NCBI GenBank assembly: GCA_963924555.1
Contig: OZ004592.1
Span: forward strand, 5,766,001 to 5,830,000
Direction: 5' to 3'
Source of the DNA: Crambe crambe
Lineage: Eukaryota > Porifera > Demospongiae > Poecilosclerida > Crambeidae
DNA length: 64,000 nt
Positions 1 to 10,820 of the stretch are shown here, piece after piece (the stretch's first letter is position 1; every line of letters starts with the position of its first letter). Position numbers and translations under genes: made by a program. A model generated the notes under the pieces. That model had not been told where the DNA came from, made no database searches, and saw only the letters and a program-made list of their open reading frames with translations.

Positions 1-812
1 TCGTTTTGCGAAGGGAAGGCCTACTTTCAATCTCTTTTCGGACTGGAGTAAGCAGGTATTTCTTCACAGGTCTCGTGGAATGCTTAGCTTTAATCTCAGC
101 CAAGAGAGGAGCAGGCAAGGAATGCTTTATTTTTTTAAGAGAAGGTTTTGCTTCAATCTCTTTCCTTAATGGAGTGGGCATACTCTTTTTTGTCTTGCGT
201 AGACTAGTCTTGGATTTGATCGCTTCCCTTAGGGGAGTAGGCATCGACTTCTTGGTCTTGCGCAGTGCAGGCCTCTCTTCAATAGCCATTCTCACTGGAG
301 TTGGCATTGACTTTTTAGTCTTCCGCAGACTCTGTTTCTCTTCAATGGCCCTCCTCAATGGAGTTGGCATAGACCGTTTGGTCTTCCTCAGAGCTGGCTT
401 CTCCTTTATGGCTTTCTTCAAAGGAGTGGGCATGGATTTTTTGGTTTTTCGCAGAGTAGGTTTTTCTTTTATAGCCATTCTCACAGGAGTAGGCATCGAC
501 TTTTTAGTCTTGCGCAGACTTGGTTTTTTCTCTATGGCAACCCTCACTGGCGTAGGCATAGATTTCTTGGTTTTGCGAAGAGGAGGTCGTTCAAGGATCT
601 CTGCTCTGATAGGAGTAGGCATGGTGGGTTTTGTCTTTTTGAGATTGCGCTTGGAACTTGCCTGTATCTCTCTCCGCAGAGGTGTGGCCATGCTGTGCCT
701 GGTCTTCCTGAGGACAGGATGGGAAGCAATACTACGTCGAAGGGGGGTGGAAAGACTCTGGTGTGTTTTGCGAAGAGCAGGTCTACCTTCAATTTGATAG
801 CGTAGTGGGGTA
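1..812 (-). repeat. Coding tandem repeat, 63-bp (21-aa) units in the Ki-67-like gene
   Basis: About 13 consecutive 63-bp units, read on the minus strand, each encode a variant of TPxRxxI-x4-P-x-LRKTKKSM-P. Every unit supplies one threonine-proline (CDK-type) site and a basic patch. The two or three most C-terminal units visible (nearest position 1) are the most diverged. The array continues past the left edge. Confidence 0.9.
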
Positions 813-2082
813 TACAGCTTCTTTCTTGAAGAAGATGCTGCAGAAGTAGGTTCATCAGAAAGCAAGCTGGAAGAGTCAAAGCTCTCTTCGAAGCCAGTCA
901 TAGAATACTCGTACTCATCTTCGTCCTCACTGCCAGAGATATCTTCTTCCTCACTCTCAGACGTATCATCCTCTTCGTCGCTTTCAGACACATCTTCTTC
1001 AGAGCCTTCATCTATGGGAGGAACCAAGCTCTGGAAGCAGCGACGAACACCAACAGGGGTGGACCCAACTTTTACTGGAGTTGTCGCAGGAAGATGTCTA
1101 TCAAAAACCTCTGGCGACAGCAATGGGCCAAAGGTTACACTTTTACGAGATCTCTTGAAGGGAGGCTCGTTGATATCGGGATTGCTTGGGATATTTTGCA
1201 TTGAAATCTGAGGTGTGTTGACTTGTTCCAGAGATCTCTTTTGTGGAGTGATGGATTCGTCAACTTCCTGGATGGAAGCCAGAGAAGTGTTTCTCGAGCT
1301 ACGAGAGGATCTACGAGAGAAAGAAGACTCTCTGGAAGGAATTGGAGTTGGGACTTTCTTGTTGGTAGCAGCACTTGCAGACGGAGGGGTCTTGGGAAGG
1401 TTCATTACCTACAAGATATTATTGAATAACTATTAAAAGGATGCCACTGGTAGGATCAAGCCAAATACTCTAAATGTGGATACCTTTGGGGCCAGTTGGG
1501 GTTCTCCCCCAGAAAAAAAAGATTTGTTTAATGGGAGGGAGTAGGAAAGCAGGAAGGAGACATAACCCTTTCCAAGCTCTTATTTCTCTGCCAATAAGTT
1601 TGTATGAGCCCTCTCCCAGTAGTTACGAGAATTGACTAGCTAGCAAGATTAGCGAGTATAGCTAACTAACTTCTGATGCTCAAGATGACAGAACAAAAAC
1701 TAGAGATATAACGGAAAAAATCAGATAGATATTGCAACAACTTCAAAAGTGAGATTTTTAGAAGAGATCACACAAGGGATGAACGTGGATGTTTATGAAT
1801 CGAGGGTGTGTAGATTAAGTGAAGAATGCAGCTTGCATTTCCAATGAGTATTTATTTACTTCTATTGAGGCAAGTGCTTTACATAAAACCACCGGCCACA
1901 TGCATGGACGCAAGGATGTACAGTTGGTTTGCAGAGTTCATGTCCTAGCTGTAATTGTAAGTATTGTGCACTACTGCAAACACAATAGAGAGGTTTACAC
2001 AACAGCTAAGACGTGAAATCTGCCAACCAACTTGTAAAGCACTGTACCAAGTGTATGTTAGTTAGTTTTTCTACATCAAGAA

Positions 2083-2118
<36 letters not shown>

Positions 2119-3075
2119 GATCTTACTTACAGGTGGAGCTGATTGCCTTTTCTTGCCAGTGATGACAGGAGATTTTGATTGAGGTCCGAGAGACCTTCTT
2201 GTCAGCCCAGTGAGAGAACTGGCTTTTGAAGTCGACTTGGCCTTAGGAGTGGTGGCATTTTTAGGCGTGGCCTTCTTTGGAGTTGCTGCTTTGCAGCCAT
2301 TTTCTTTTCCAGAATCTTTTGGTGTCCTTGGGCCTTTCAAGAGAGTCTATATATATATTTAAAAAATCAATGGTTCAATTCACCACGATGATTCAAAAGT
2401 TGCATTAATCTTTAAGATAACAATATCTGATGATGTGACTCACCTTGCTAGGACTGTGGCTTCCATTACTATCAGATAGAGGACTGGGACTGTTTTTCAA
2501 GTACTCGAAGCGGAAAGAACAAGTTCCTATAGTCACAATCCCCTTATCAGATACAAGCATGTCGTCAGAGGGAACCTCTGTGTTATTGAGCTTGACTGGA
2601 GTATTGGGTACAAGGCTACGGATGTACACCTAGTTCATACCAAAAGAATAATGGTTATTATGATTTATGTCAATCAATACAGTAGGTGTGGTCAAAAATT
2701 TAATATGCATGCACATAATTATGCCTTTGCAAGCATATATTGGCTGCTGCTGCATGTGCTAGGTGACTAGTTTTAGCTAGATACTGCTCTGTAAAATTAT
2801 AAGCACTCTGTTTCAAGGCCTACAAAAAAAATCTCACCTCTCCATTTTTGTCTATAGTCAGTTTGGCGTGCCTATCTGAAACACTTGGCACTTGTACTCG
2901 AAAATCGCACTCGGGATCTCTATCATTGTTTTAAAATATTTTATGACCTTTATTAGCAGCTAGCTTATTAACTGTGAGCTCACCTTCCGAGAGTAACAGT
3001 TGAGTCCTTCATGAGAGGATACGAAGATCCATCGCTCCCGTTCTTTTTTATGTGAATAAACTTGCAGGATTCCAT
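1..3075 (-). CDS. MKI67: Ki-67-like FHA / PP1-binding chromosome-periphery protein (3' end beyond window)
   Basis: Exons on the minus strand are 3075-2984, 2919-2838, 2629-2444, 2346-2131 and 1408 to below 1, in frame throughout (at least 661 residues). The start ATG is at 3075. Residues 1 to about 105 form an FHA domain, with the phosphopeptide-loop signature TVTLGRDPECDFRV followed by PSVSDRHAKL, like the N-terminal FHA of vertebrate Ki-67. A Lys/Ser/Thr-Pro-rich linker follows. The last exon contains KSVTFGPLLSPEVFD then HLPATTPVKVG. This matches the RVSF-type PP1-binding block shared by Ki-67 and Repo-Man (known there to recruit PP1-gamma). A strongly acidic stretch comes next, then at least 13 tandem 21-residue repeats (core LRKTKKSMPTPxR..I) with one TP site each, running off the window. 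The inferred role is mitotic chromosome coating and PP1 recruitment. The C-terminal LR domain cannot be checked here. The gene is head to head with CLINT1. Confidence 0.85.
1409..2130 (-). other. Intron 4 of the Ki-67-like gene
   Basis: This 722-nt intron has a GTAAGT donor (2130) and a TTGTAG acceptor (1409). It contains a (GTCT)n microsatellite at about 2084-2118 just after the donor. Nothing else recognisable was seen. Confidence 0.75.
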
Positions 3076-3337
3076 CTTAAAAGCAAGCAGAGACGAAAAG
3101 AGATCCTAAACTAAATTTAAATCGCACGAATGACAGATTTGGCGGATTTTTTTGAATTTCTGGGAACATTTATAAACTGACCAATCAAATAAGACATCTT
3201 ATTTTGGCATGAGGTCATTGCAGGTCACGTGAGTCCTTACAAAGGAAGTGGAAAATGGCGATAGGACTGCAGTGACTAACATTGAAAAGTTTGAATGCTT
3301 TTTCTAACTTAGTGCGACTGCAAGAAGAAGAGGAAAT

Positions 3338-6300
3338 ATGCATAGGATAGTAGATCGAATGTGAGTGAAAGTTCTAGCTAAAGCGGGCTGAAATGCAGGC
3401 CATTATGTATAAACCCATAGTAGGGGGTGTGGACTAGCTAGTGTAAACTCTCATTGTCGAAACTGAATTTGGGCATCTGCATTTATATGAGACCTAGGGT
3501 ATGCCATTCAAGGCATGTACACTCACTGCATTTATATTTGAAATGATTCCACTGTATGGCATTTAATACATTTAATAGGACCAATGTGGTCATGAACTAC
3601 TCTGACGTGGAGGCCAAGGTCAGAGAGGCCACCAATGATGACACATGGGGTCCTCATGGTTCCCTCATGGGGGAGCTGGCCAAGTTCACCTTCACTTACG
3701 AGCACTACCCTGAGGTCATGTCCATGGTCTGGAAGAGGATGTTCGAATCTAAAAAGAACTGGAGGAGAATATATAAGGTTTGTTTCAACATTCCTCAACT
3801 CAAGGTTGAAACATGAAGATGAGCAACCAAAAATTTGTGTCTCCTCTATTTATTAACATAATCTGAATGATCCTGTCAATTTTCCAGAGTGTTTTTATTA
3901 GGATTCTGAAACCCCTGTCATATGTTATAATATCTGCTTAGTTTGGTTAACAGAAACATTTTATTTCCAGTCCTTGCTTGTACTGCACTACCTGCTGCGG
4001 AACGGATCGGAGCGAGTGGTTTCCAGTGCTCGTGAGCACGTCTATGACATGAAGCCATTGGAGGAATACACGTGTAGGGATGAAAATGGAAAAGACCAGG
4101 GAATAAATGGTAAGCAGGTGGCCCACATCAAGCAAAGCTGCATAATTCAGATCCATATTTCTCCCATCACAGAACCCCCCCCCCCCCCCCCCCCCTTTGA
4201 CTTTGGTCACTTTGTAGCTATGAATAACACAAAGGCTCTCTAGTTATAAGTTTCTTCATTACTACTGTGCCTTTATCTGGGATGCTATGGCTTGGGTTGT
4301 CTGTTTTGTCTCAGTTGTGTCGAGGATGTACAATGGCTCCCAACTAAGAAAGAGCTGTAACATAAACTCATAGAGATGACAAGTTTGGGACTTTCTTCAG
4401 GTTTTGACCCTGTGGCTGGTATTTAGACAGCTTCTCCCACCAAAATATTTAAAGGAAGTGATCACGTGATCAGAGGCACATTAAAATGATCATGGTGGTG
4501 CATGTCCATGGCAACTGGTGCCTGGTTGCTGGTATGCACATAATGATCAGTCCAGGTGGACTATAAGCAAATCAAGTTGGATACCTGAAACGCTGTACAT
4601 TGAATGAATGATTGCATTACAAGTCATGGAATGTGTTTCTGTTTACTTGTAGTCCGCCAGAAAGCCAAGGACATTCTCGCCTTCATCCAGGATGACGAAA
4701 GGCTCAGAGAAGCCAGAAAAGCTGCTAAGCAGACCAGGGATAAATATGTGGGCTACTCATCAGATCAGGCCAGCTCCAGATATAGTGAGTCAGAAAGGTT
4801 ATCTTGCAGATTAAATTGACCGAGCCATGTCTATATTTATTATTGCATTCACCAAGGGACAATTTTTGCAGTGTGTGAATTTACAAACTGTGCTATTAGC
4901 TCAGAAATGACTTCTCTACAAATGATTCATGCTGTATGCCTTATTTTTTGCTAGGTGATCGATATGATGCAGAACCAAGAATGAAGTCCAAGTTTGAACC
5001 AACCTCATCACGGTATGATGAGGATCCTCGGGGACCCGTGCGCCCTTATATGGATGACGACGATGATGAAAAATCCTCTTCGAGAAATAAGCACAATTCA
5101 AATAGTAGTGACTATAAAGACAAGGATGAAGACCAGGGGTAAGTACACTGCCCTTCTCGTCCCACCCCCCCTGTAGTGATCACTTCAATGAGAGTCTGTT
5201 AATCATGGCTGAATATGTCACAAAATTAACAGGGAAAGTGGCTATTCACTATTGGACAAGGAAGACAAAGTTCAGGCCCCATTCCAGCCTTCTCCCAGTA
5301 CAACGAAGAAGTCTACCCAACCTTCCAAGTTGGTGGATCTTGGGGCGGCTACTGCGTACGCTGGTCAGAGTAAACAAGAACAGAAGCAAACAGGAAATGG
5401 TGTGGTGGACATGCTTGGAAGCGTTCCCCAACCACAGCAGCCTCAGCTAACATCAACACAAGGTCAGCATCTGTTATGTTGATTTCCGAGCTGAGAATTT
5501 AGGTTGTCAGTTCCTCTGGCTTATCCAGAGATGTATCTTATGGTGTACATTAAAAATCAAAGAAACACATGTTACTCGTTTTTTGTTATTTTCTTTCTTT
5601 CTTTCTTTCTTGAGTAGGAGGTTTCACTGCTGACTTCGATGCTGCCTTTTCATCACGGACAGAAGAACAACAATCAACTGGAGCTGGCCCAGGTACTTGA
5701 GCACTTTTGTTTGTGTTAACTAGCTACACCTTTTCGTCCTTTTGGCTTTACACATCAAACTTCCCATCATCACAATTTGATGCATCAAACTTCTGTTCCC
5801 TCTTTCTCCCAGTATCTCCAGGATTTGGTGATTTTACTTCCTTCCAATCCACGTCCACTGCATCATCCAGTAGTGTTGGTGGTGGGGGGAATGCCACGTT
5901 TGGAGGTGGTTTCCAACAGTCTCTCGTTCCAGCTACCACGCAGGCACAACCAGCTCCCTTCAACGCTGACTTTGGCGCTTTCCCAAGCCAACCTCCAGCT
6001 TCGCAACAGGTATTAATGAGTGGGAGAGTCCCTGTAATCAAGAACCTTAAAAAATTGATGTATCCCTTGTTTCTCTCCCTATCCCTCAGAACTTGATGGG
6101 TGGAGGAGGTGTGTTACAACCACAGCCTTTGATGGGTGGAGGGATTCTTCAACCACAGTCCATCTCTCCCCACCAATCACAACAACAGCAACAGCAGCAG
6201 CAACAACAATCGCCTCCTACAAACCAAAAGGTGTGTGATCTATTGTTGTATACATTTGTTTACCTCTCGTTATTAGAAGGAAGATAAAGCAGCTACATTA

Positions 6301-6744
6301 TGGACCAATACTGGACTGAACATTGACCTCGATAACCTCATGTCTTCCCCTAAGAATAAGCCAATTGCCACTACTTCAGCTCCCTCCATGAACCAGCTAG
6401 CATCGGGGGGTGTGCCCAACAAAACCTCTGCTTCTTCTGGCCCTGTTATGGGAGCTTTCTCCTCCTCCAGTGCTGCACCCTCGGGTCCAAATTATAATGT
6501 TGACGTGTCTCTAATGACATCACAGCAGCCAGGACCTGGCAGGATGGCCCCTGGAATGGGAATGGGACAGGCAGGTTTTGGTCCTGGAATGGGAATGAAC
6601 TATGGCACTCCAGGTGGAATGGGATATAATATGGGAATGAGACCAACATATGGAGGAGGGTTTGGAGGTCAGCCAGGATATGGTGGAGGGCCCATGAATC
6701 CGATGGGCATGCATATGCAGCCACAACAACAGAGACCTTTCTGA
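3338..6744 (+). CDS. CLINT1: Clathrin interactor 1 / epsinR, ENTH domain protein
   Basis: Ten exons: 3338-3360, 3579-3777, 3971-4109, 4653-4784, 4955-5138, 5233-5462, 5618-5692, 5813-6009, 6090-6230 and 6277-6744, giving 595 aa. Residues 1 to about 145 are an ENTH domain. DRMTNVVMNYSDVEAKVREA, NDDTWGPHGSLMGE, KKNWRRIYK, LRNGSERVV and KDQGIN follow epsinR (enthoprotin) more closely than epsin 1-3. The tail is low-complexity and has short Phe/Asp motifs (GFTADFDAAF, GFGDFTSF, ADFGAF) of the kind that bind the gamma-ear of AP-1 and GGAs. It ends in a Gly/Met/Pro-rich region. Known family role: a clathrin and SNARE (Vti1b) adaptor at the trans-Golgi network and endosomes. The first exon is only 23 nt. 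The start is the only in-frame ATG and lies 262 bp from the divergent Ki-67-like start. Confidence 0.93.
4173..4195 (+). repeat. Poly-C tract in CLINT1 intron 3
   Basis: An uninterrupted run of about 22 C. It is likely slippage-prone and of no known function. Confidence 0.85.
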
Positions 6745-6943
6745 TATAAATCTAGACAAAAGTTTTAGTAATCTGTTTATATTATTGTACATCTCCTCTT
6801 ATGATAGAATTGTTTTGTTCTTGTTATTATGTTTATTATTACTAAATTCCATGCCGCAATTTTATAATTTTGATGGGTTTGTATAGTTTATACAACGATA
6901 CTGTACCAACTGATCTTGATGCTTCATCTACTGTAAGCATGCT

Positions 6944-8122
6944 ATGGCGAGTTCTGAGTGGACTACTGTCCAGGGGAAAGGATGTATCCATACCCATCCC
7001 CTGTACCATGAGCTAGCATGTTTAAACGGGGAAGTAAATGCCCTCTCTCTAGAGGAAGTGAAGAAGAGACTGGAAGACTTGGGTCTCACCAGCATGTAAA
7101 TCTTCAGAGCTAACTTTTATAGCTAAAATTTTTATTAACTGTATTTTTGCCACAGTGGATCGGCAGATGTTCTGTTCAAACGACTAAAGAACCACCTGAG
7201 ATTAGACCGGATTGCTAAGACTCCCAGTGCCCCATGGGAACTGACCAATCAAGCACAAGTCAACCCATATAACTTGGACTACATTTGTGTGTTGGACTTT
7301 GAGGCCACATGTGAAGATCCAAATCCTGAAGACTACATTCATGAGATCATTGAGTTTCCTGTGGTCCTACTGAATTTGAAAACTCTTCAGATAGTAAGAA
7401 ATATTTTTTCCCAACTTCAGAAATTTAAATAAATAATAATTAGGACAAGGAGTTTCATCATTTCTGTAGACCTGTACTCCAGCCCAGACTCAGCGATTTT
7501 TGCAAAGGACTCACGGGTATTGCTCAGGTATGTAAGAGAATAGATGTGACTAGACTTTCAAGCATAATGTAACACAGCTAGTCTTCAAGACTTATAATGT
7601 CCCTTCATTTTTACCTATGAGACCTCTTATTTTCTGTTTGTAAGGCTGAAGTGGATAAAAGTGCTACATTCACTGAAGTCATGCAGCTGTTCAGTGACTG
7701 GCTTGAAGAGCATGAGCTGGGGTCAAAGTACAAGTTTGCTCTGGCTACTGATTGGTAAGTTGGATTGAATCCAAGGGGTCTCATATGATCATGGACATCT
7801 CTTTCTTTGTTCGATCAGTCCATGGGATATCAAAGAATGTCTGTTCCCCCAATGTGTGCTAGCAAAGGTCTCCTTCCCTCAATATGCAACCAAGTGGATT
7901 GACGTCAGAAAACTGTTTTCTTCTTTTTATCGAATCAAAAGCGGTAATCTATCTGGCATGCTGGAGAAACTGGGTCTTGTGTTTGAAGGGAGAGAACACA
8001 GTGGCATTGACGATACAAAAAACATAGCCAGGGTGCTGATACAGTTGATCAAGGATGGCTGCATACTCAAGTACAACAGATTCATCCCCAATGATGTAAT
8101 ACAACAATTCAAAGTGAAATGA
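6944..8122 (+). CDS. ERI1: ERI1-like 3'-5' exoribonuclease (SAP + DEDDh)
   Basis: Five exons: 6944-7095, 7156-7393, 7444-7527, 7645-7754 and 7819-8122, giving 295 aa. An N-terminal SAP motif (LNGEVNALSLEEVKKRLEDL..SADVLFKRLKNHL) is split by intron 1. The DEDDh exonuclease domain follows: DFEATC (Asp/Glu metal ligands), HEIIEFPVVLLN, TGIAQ, ATDCPWDIK (third Asp) and HSGIDDTKNIARV (general-base His and fourth Asp). All catalytic positions are present. Known family role: trimming of the histone mRNA stem-loop, 5.8S rRNA 3' ends and small RNAs. The ATG used is 199 bp after the CLINT1 stop in the same orientation, so the promoter is short. Nothing looks truncated compared with the roughly 350-aa vertebrate proteins. 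Confidence 0.93.
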
Positions 8123-8515
8123 CTACCCAGTCTACCTATCATTTTTAATGCACAGCACTGACAAACATGGCCAATCTAATGTATTATTATATAAGGATGT
8201 CTGATTATTCATCCCATTGATATTATTATATATATATTTATTATTGCACTGCAAGTGTTTATTTTATCAATTTTGGGTATTGAAAATTGTGATTTAATTC
8301 TGCCCCAGCAGGTAATTCTGTGATTTATTTCTGCCCCAGGTATTGAAAACTGCTATATACAGAGTGAGCACAAGTGGTTGGGAATTAGCTTGTCCGGCCA
8401 GGGCCACATGTTATAATTATGCATCAATGAGCAGAGGCATATACTAATGAATAATAACAACAGTAGCTAGTTACTTCCAGTGATGATGGCCATCATTATA
8501 TTATAGCTGGACCAA
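8123..8515. other. Intergenic, AT-rich
   Basis: About 390 bp between the ERI1 stop and the terminal exon of the minus-strand gene. It holds AT-rich stretches, and TGATTTA(A/T)TTCTGCCCCAGG occurs twice in near-identical form around 8291-8345. No coding signal was seen. Confidence 0.6.
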
Positions 8516-9738
8516 TCACTTGACCACTGAAGTCATGATGTCCAATTCTTCTGCTTCGTTGTGTTCCCATGCCTCCCAATCATCATCAAGGCCAAGTAAC
8601 ACACAATCCTGCAAGTTTTAAGTCAGTTAAAAGTCATGCAGTAGTTACTACATTAGTGGACTGTACTGCAAAGTCTGCATGTTCAAGAGCATGAATCTGG
8701 TTCTGCCTGTTACTGCACAAGATGAAGAACAGTGTATGAAGACCCCACTGCCTCTGTGTAATAAGCATAACAATTTACTCTCTCTTTCTCTCTCCCTTCC
8801 CAACAACTCAACTGTTTCTGCATCTTCTTCTGTTGCAGCCATATGGTCAATCATGATTGAAATGACAGAGAGTTCCCTTATAATAATACAAGCTTAAAGC
8901 TTTATCAAGTATAGTAGTGTTGTGACCAGCATGTTGTTATAATGGCACATAAGTAAGCTAGTACTCCTACCCAGCCATATGATTATGTTTGCCTCCTACC
9001 TAGCCATATCTTGATTATATTTGACTCCTACCTAGCCATATCTTGATTATGTTTGATACCACAACACAGCTCCCCCAGAGACTTAATGATTTGCTGCAAT
9101 TAAATCAGTTTATAAAGCTCATGATAAAAAAATTGATTCCACATACAAGCTTGAGCTCATGTGAAGAACTTTTTTCTGCCAACAGGGACACCAATGGAAA
9201 GAGGAAATTTCTTCCAGCATATTCAGCAGCTTCAGTTCCTCCTGAGTAGGAAAATTAAAGATAATAATGTACAGTGTATTAGAAATTCCATTAATACCTG
9301 TCCAACACAAGTGACCCATTTTTGCTATTCCTATAATTGAAGGAGCACAACAAAAATTAACAGGGCTTTGGATGGGCTTAGCTTTGGAAGCTATTCTTAG
9401 ATAGTCTCGTGTAGCCAGACCCTTTTTCTTGAAAGAATCGGGTCTGGCTACACGAGACTAATTCTTAGAGGGTCTAGCTACTAACCTTCAATCTTTTCGA
9501 CTGTGTCAGTAATGGACTCAGGACTGAGGTGGTGGACACCAAGCAGCTGAATTGCAGCTTTATACGGCTCAGTTTCACGATTAGTGATGGCAGGATGCAC
9601 GCCGCTCCATCCTAAAATGGGAAGCAGCCAAATTGAAAATATCTTTATTTAAAACATACTCAAACTCCTCTTGGTTTTGCGTATGTACCGGGTAGTACGC
9701 TTCCTAATAGCACTTGATATTATCCTAATGGTTTCCAT
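8516..9738 (-). CDS. Unrecognised multi-exon protein (exon structure partly resolved)
   Basis: Minus-strand exons supported by splice sites and phase are 9738-9660 (start ATG), 9611-9486, 9330-9298 and 9241-9147. They read METIRIISSAIRKRTTRYIR.., then WSGVHPAITNRETEPYKAAI.., HLSPESITDTVEKIEGIAKM, GHLCWTGGTEAAEYAG and RNFLFPLVSLLAEK. A likely terminal exon at 8608-8516 gives DCVLLGLDDDWEAWEHNEAE and ends TSVVK-stop. A probable exon at 8712-8652 reads NRQNQIHALEHADFAVQSTN. One linking exon between 9147 and 8712 is unresolved, because the phase does not close. A stretch around 8875-8800 with ATEEDAETVELL is a candidate. I do not recognise the family. The basic N-terminus could be a mitochondrial presequence and the C-terminus is acidic. 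The start is 154 bp from the divergent MGMT start. Confidence 0.5.
9402..9460. mobile_element. 59-nt fold-back insertion element A with 9-bp target duplication
   Basis: Perfect 21-bp inverted arms (9402-9422 and 9440-9460) surround a 17-nt loop. The left end begins TAGTCTCGT and the right end is its complement. It is flanked on both sides by the identical 9-mer ATTCTTAGA (9393-9401 and 9461-9469), which is a target-site duplication. It lies inside a 155-nt intron of the unrecognised minus-strand gene. Removing the element and one 9-mer would leave an 87-nt intron, typical for this window. It is too short to encode anything and so non-autonomous. Confidence 0.88.
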
Positions 9739-9892
9739 TGCACATCAACTTTGTATGCAGCTGCTGCTAGCCCAGCTGTATTTCTAGCCCCACCCACCTG
9801 TACCTAGCTGTGCTCTAATTGGAGATATTCCCACGTGGTCCTTTATGTTATTGATAGTTTTTTTGAGCTGACCAAGATCTTGCCAAGATTAC

Positions 9893-10576
9893 ATGGAAGA
9901 CTCTATGATTTACAACTCTCCCCTAGGACCTCTCAAACTAGTTGCCACGAAGGATGGTATGACAGCTGTGAAGTATCTGTTTGGTAGGCATTCTGACAGT
10001 TGTGGGCTCGTTAAAGGTCAGAATGATCACAAAGATAAAGGTATCTCAGAAGGAGATACTATTGAAGAGAAAGAAGAGAGATCTAGTGAACTAACCGATG
10101 ATGAAGAAATTGACAAAGGTGCCAAAACACACTTGAACGCTTGCAAAAGATGGCTGGATGCATACTTTGATGGTACACTATTGAGACCAGATGGACCTCC
10201 AAAACCGACACTAGCACTCCCAGCAAGTGGTATGTGGTATATAAAAACTACGATTGCTACATAATTCTTAATTATTGTAATTTTAGGAACTGCTTTTTTC
10301 CACACCATTTGGGAAACTCTCTCTAGTACGGGGATTGGAGACACATTGAGTTACAAAGAGCTGGCTAAACTCTCTGGTAACCCCAAGGCAGCTCGTGCTG
10401 TCGGACAAGCTGTGAAAAAACACTCCCTCCCAATTCTAGTGCCATGTCACAGGGTTTTGAAGAGCAGTGAAAAGGAAGGAAGACGAAGTGGTGTGGGGAA
10501 TTATAGTGGTGGAGATGGATTATCAACAAAGAAATGGTTATTGGAACATGAAAAGAAGATGATGCCCCAGAAGTGA
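9893..10576 (+). CDS. MGMT: O6-methylguanine-DNA methyltransferase
   Basis: Two exons, 9893-10229 and 10287-10576, give 208 aa. The protein is a suicide alkyltransferase that repairs O6-alkylguanine by moving the alkyl group to its active-site cysteine. That cysteine lies in VPCHRV (family consensus I/VPCHRV). Nearby are TAFFHTIWETL, TLSYKELAKLSGNPKAARAV (HTH recognition helix with the arginine finger) and GNYSGGDGLSTKKWLLEHE, all as in animal MGMT. The N-terminal domain starts YNSPLGPLKLVATKDGMTAV and carries an acidic insertion at about residues 45-80 (EEKEERSSELTDDEE) that is longer than in vertebrates. The start was chosen as the first in-frame ATG giving the canonical beta strand. Confidence 0.96.
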
Positions 10577-10636
10577 CTTACATACAGTTCATTGCTGTTC
10601 ATGTCAATCAGTCACCAATAATTCACAGGATAGGTG

Positions 10637-10692
10637 TAGCCTCGTTCCCAGGCCTTCCTCTTTCACGTACCGCAGGCCTGGGAACGAGGCTA
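10637..10692. mobile_element. 56-nt fold-back insertion element B with 9-bp target duplication
   Basis: Perfect 19-bp inverted arms (10637-10655 and 10674-10692) surround an 18-nt loop. It begins TAGCCTCGT and ends with the complement, and the 9-mer GGATAGGTG directly flanks it on both sides (10628-10636 and 10693-10701). It has the same design and the same terminal motif TAGYCTCGT as the element at 9402-9460, but its inner arm sequence differs. It lies in the space between the convergent MGMT and MRPS26 genes. Confidence 0.88.
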
Positions 10693-10820
10693 GGATAGGT
10701 GTACATAATCACTCATACCATCGAATCATCTTTTGTTTGCTCATATTTAGTCCTGAGAACTTCCCATTATTGAAATTCCTATGCCTATTATGAAATGATC
10801 TGAAGCAAGCAGATTTTTGA

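Noticed and set aside
6..797. Plus-strand 263-aa open frame
   Set aside because: It is the antisense shadow of the Ki-67-like 63-bp repeat array; the minus-strand frame carries the PP1 and repeat motifs.
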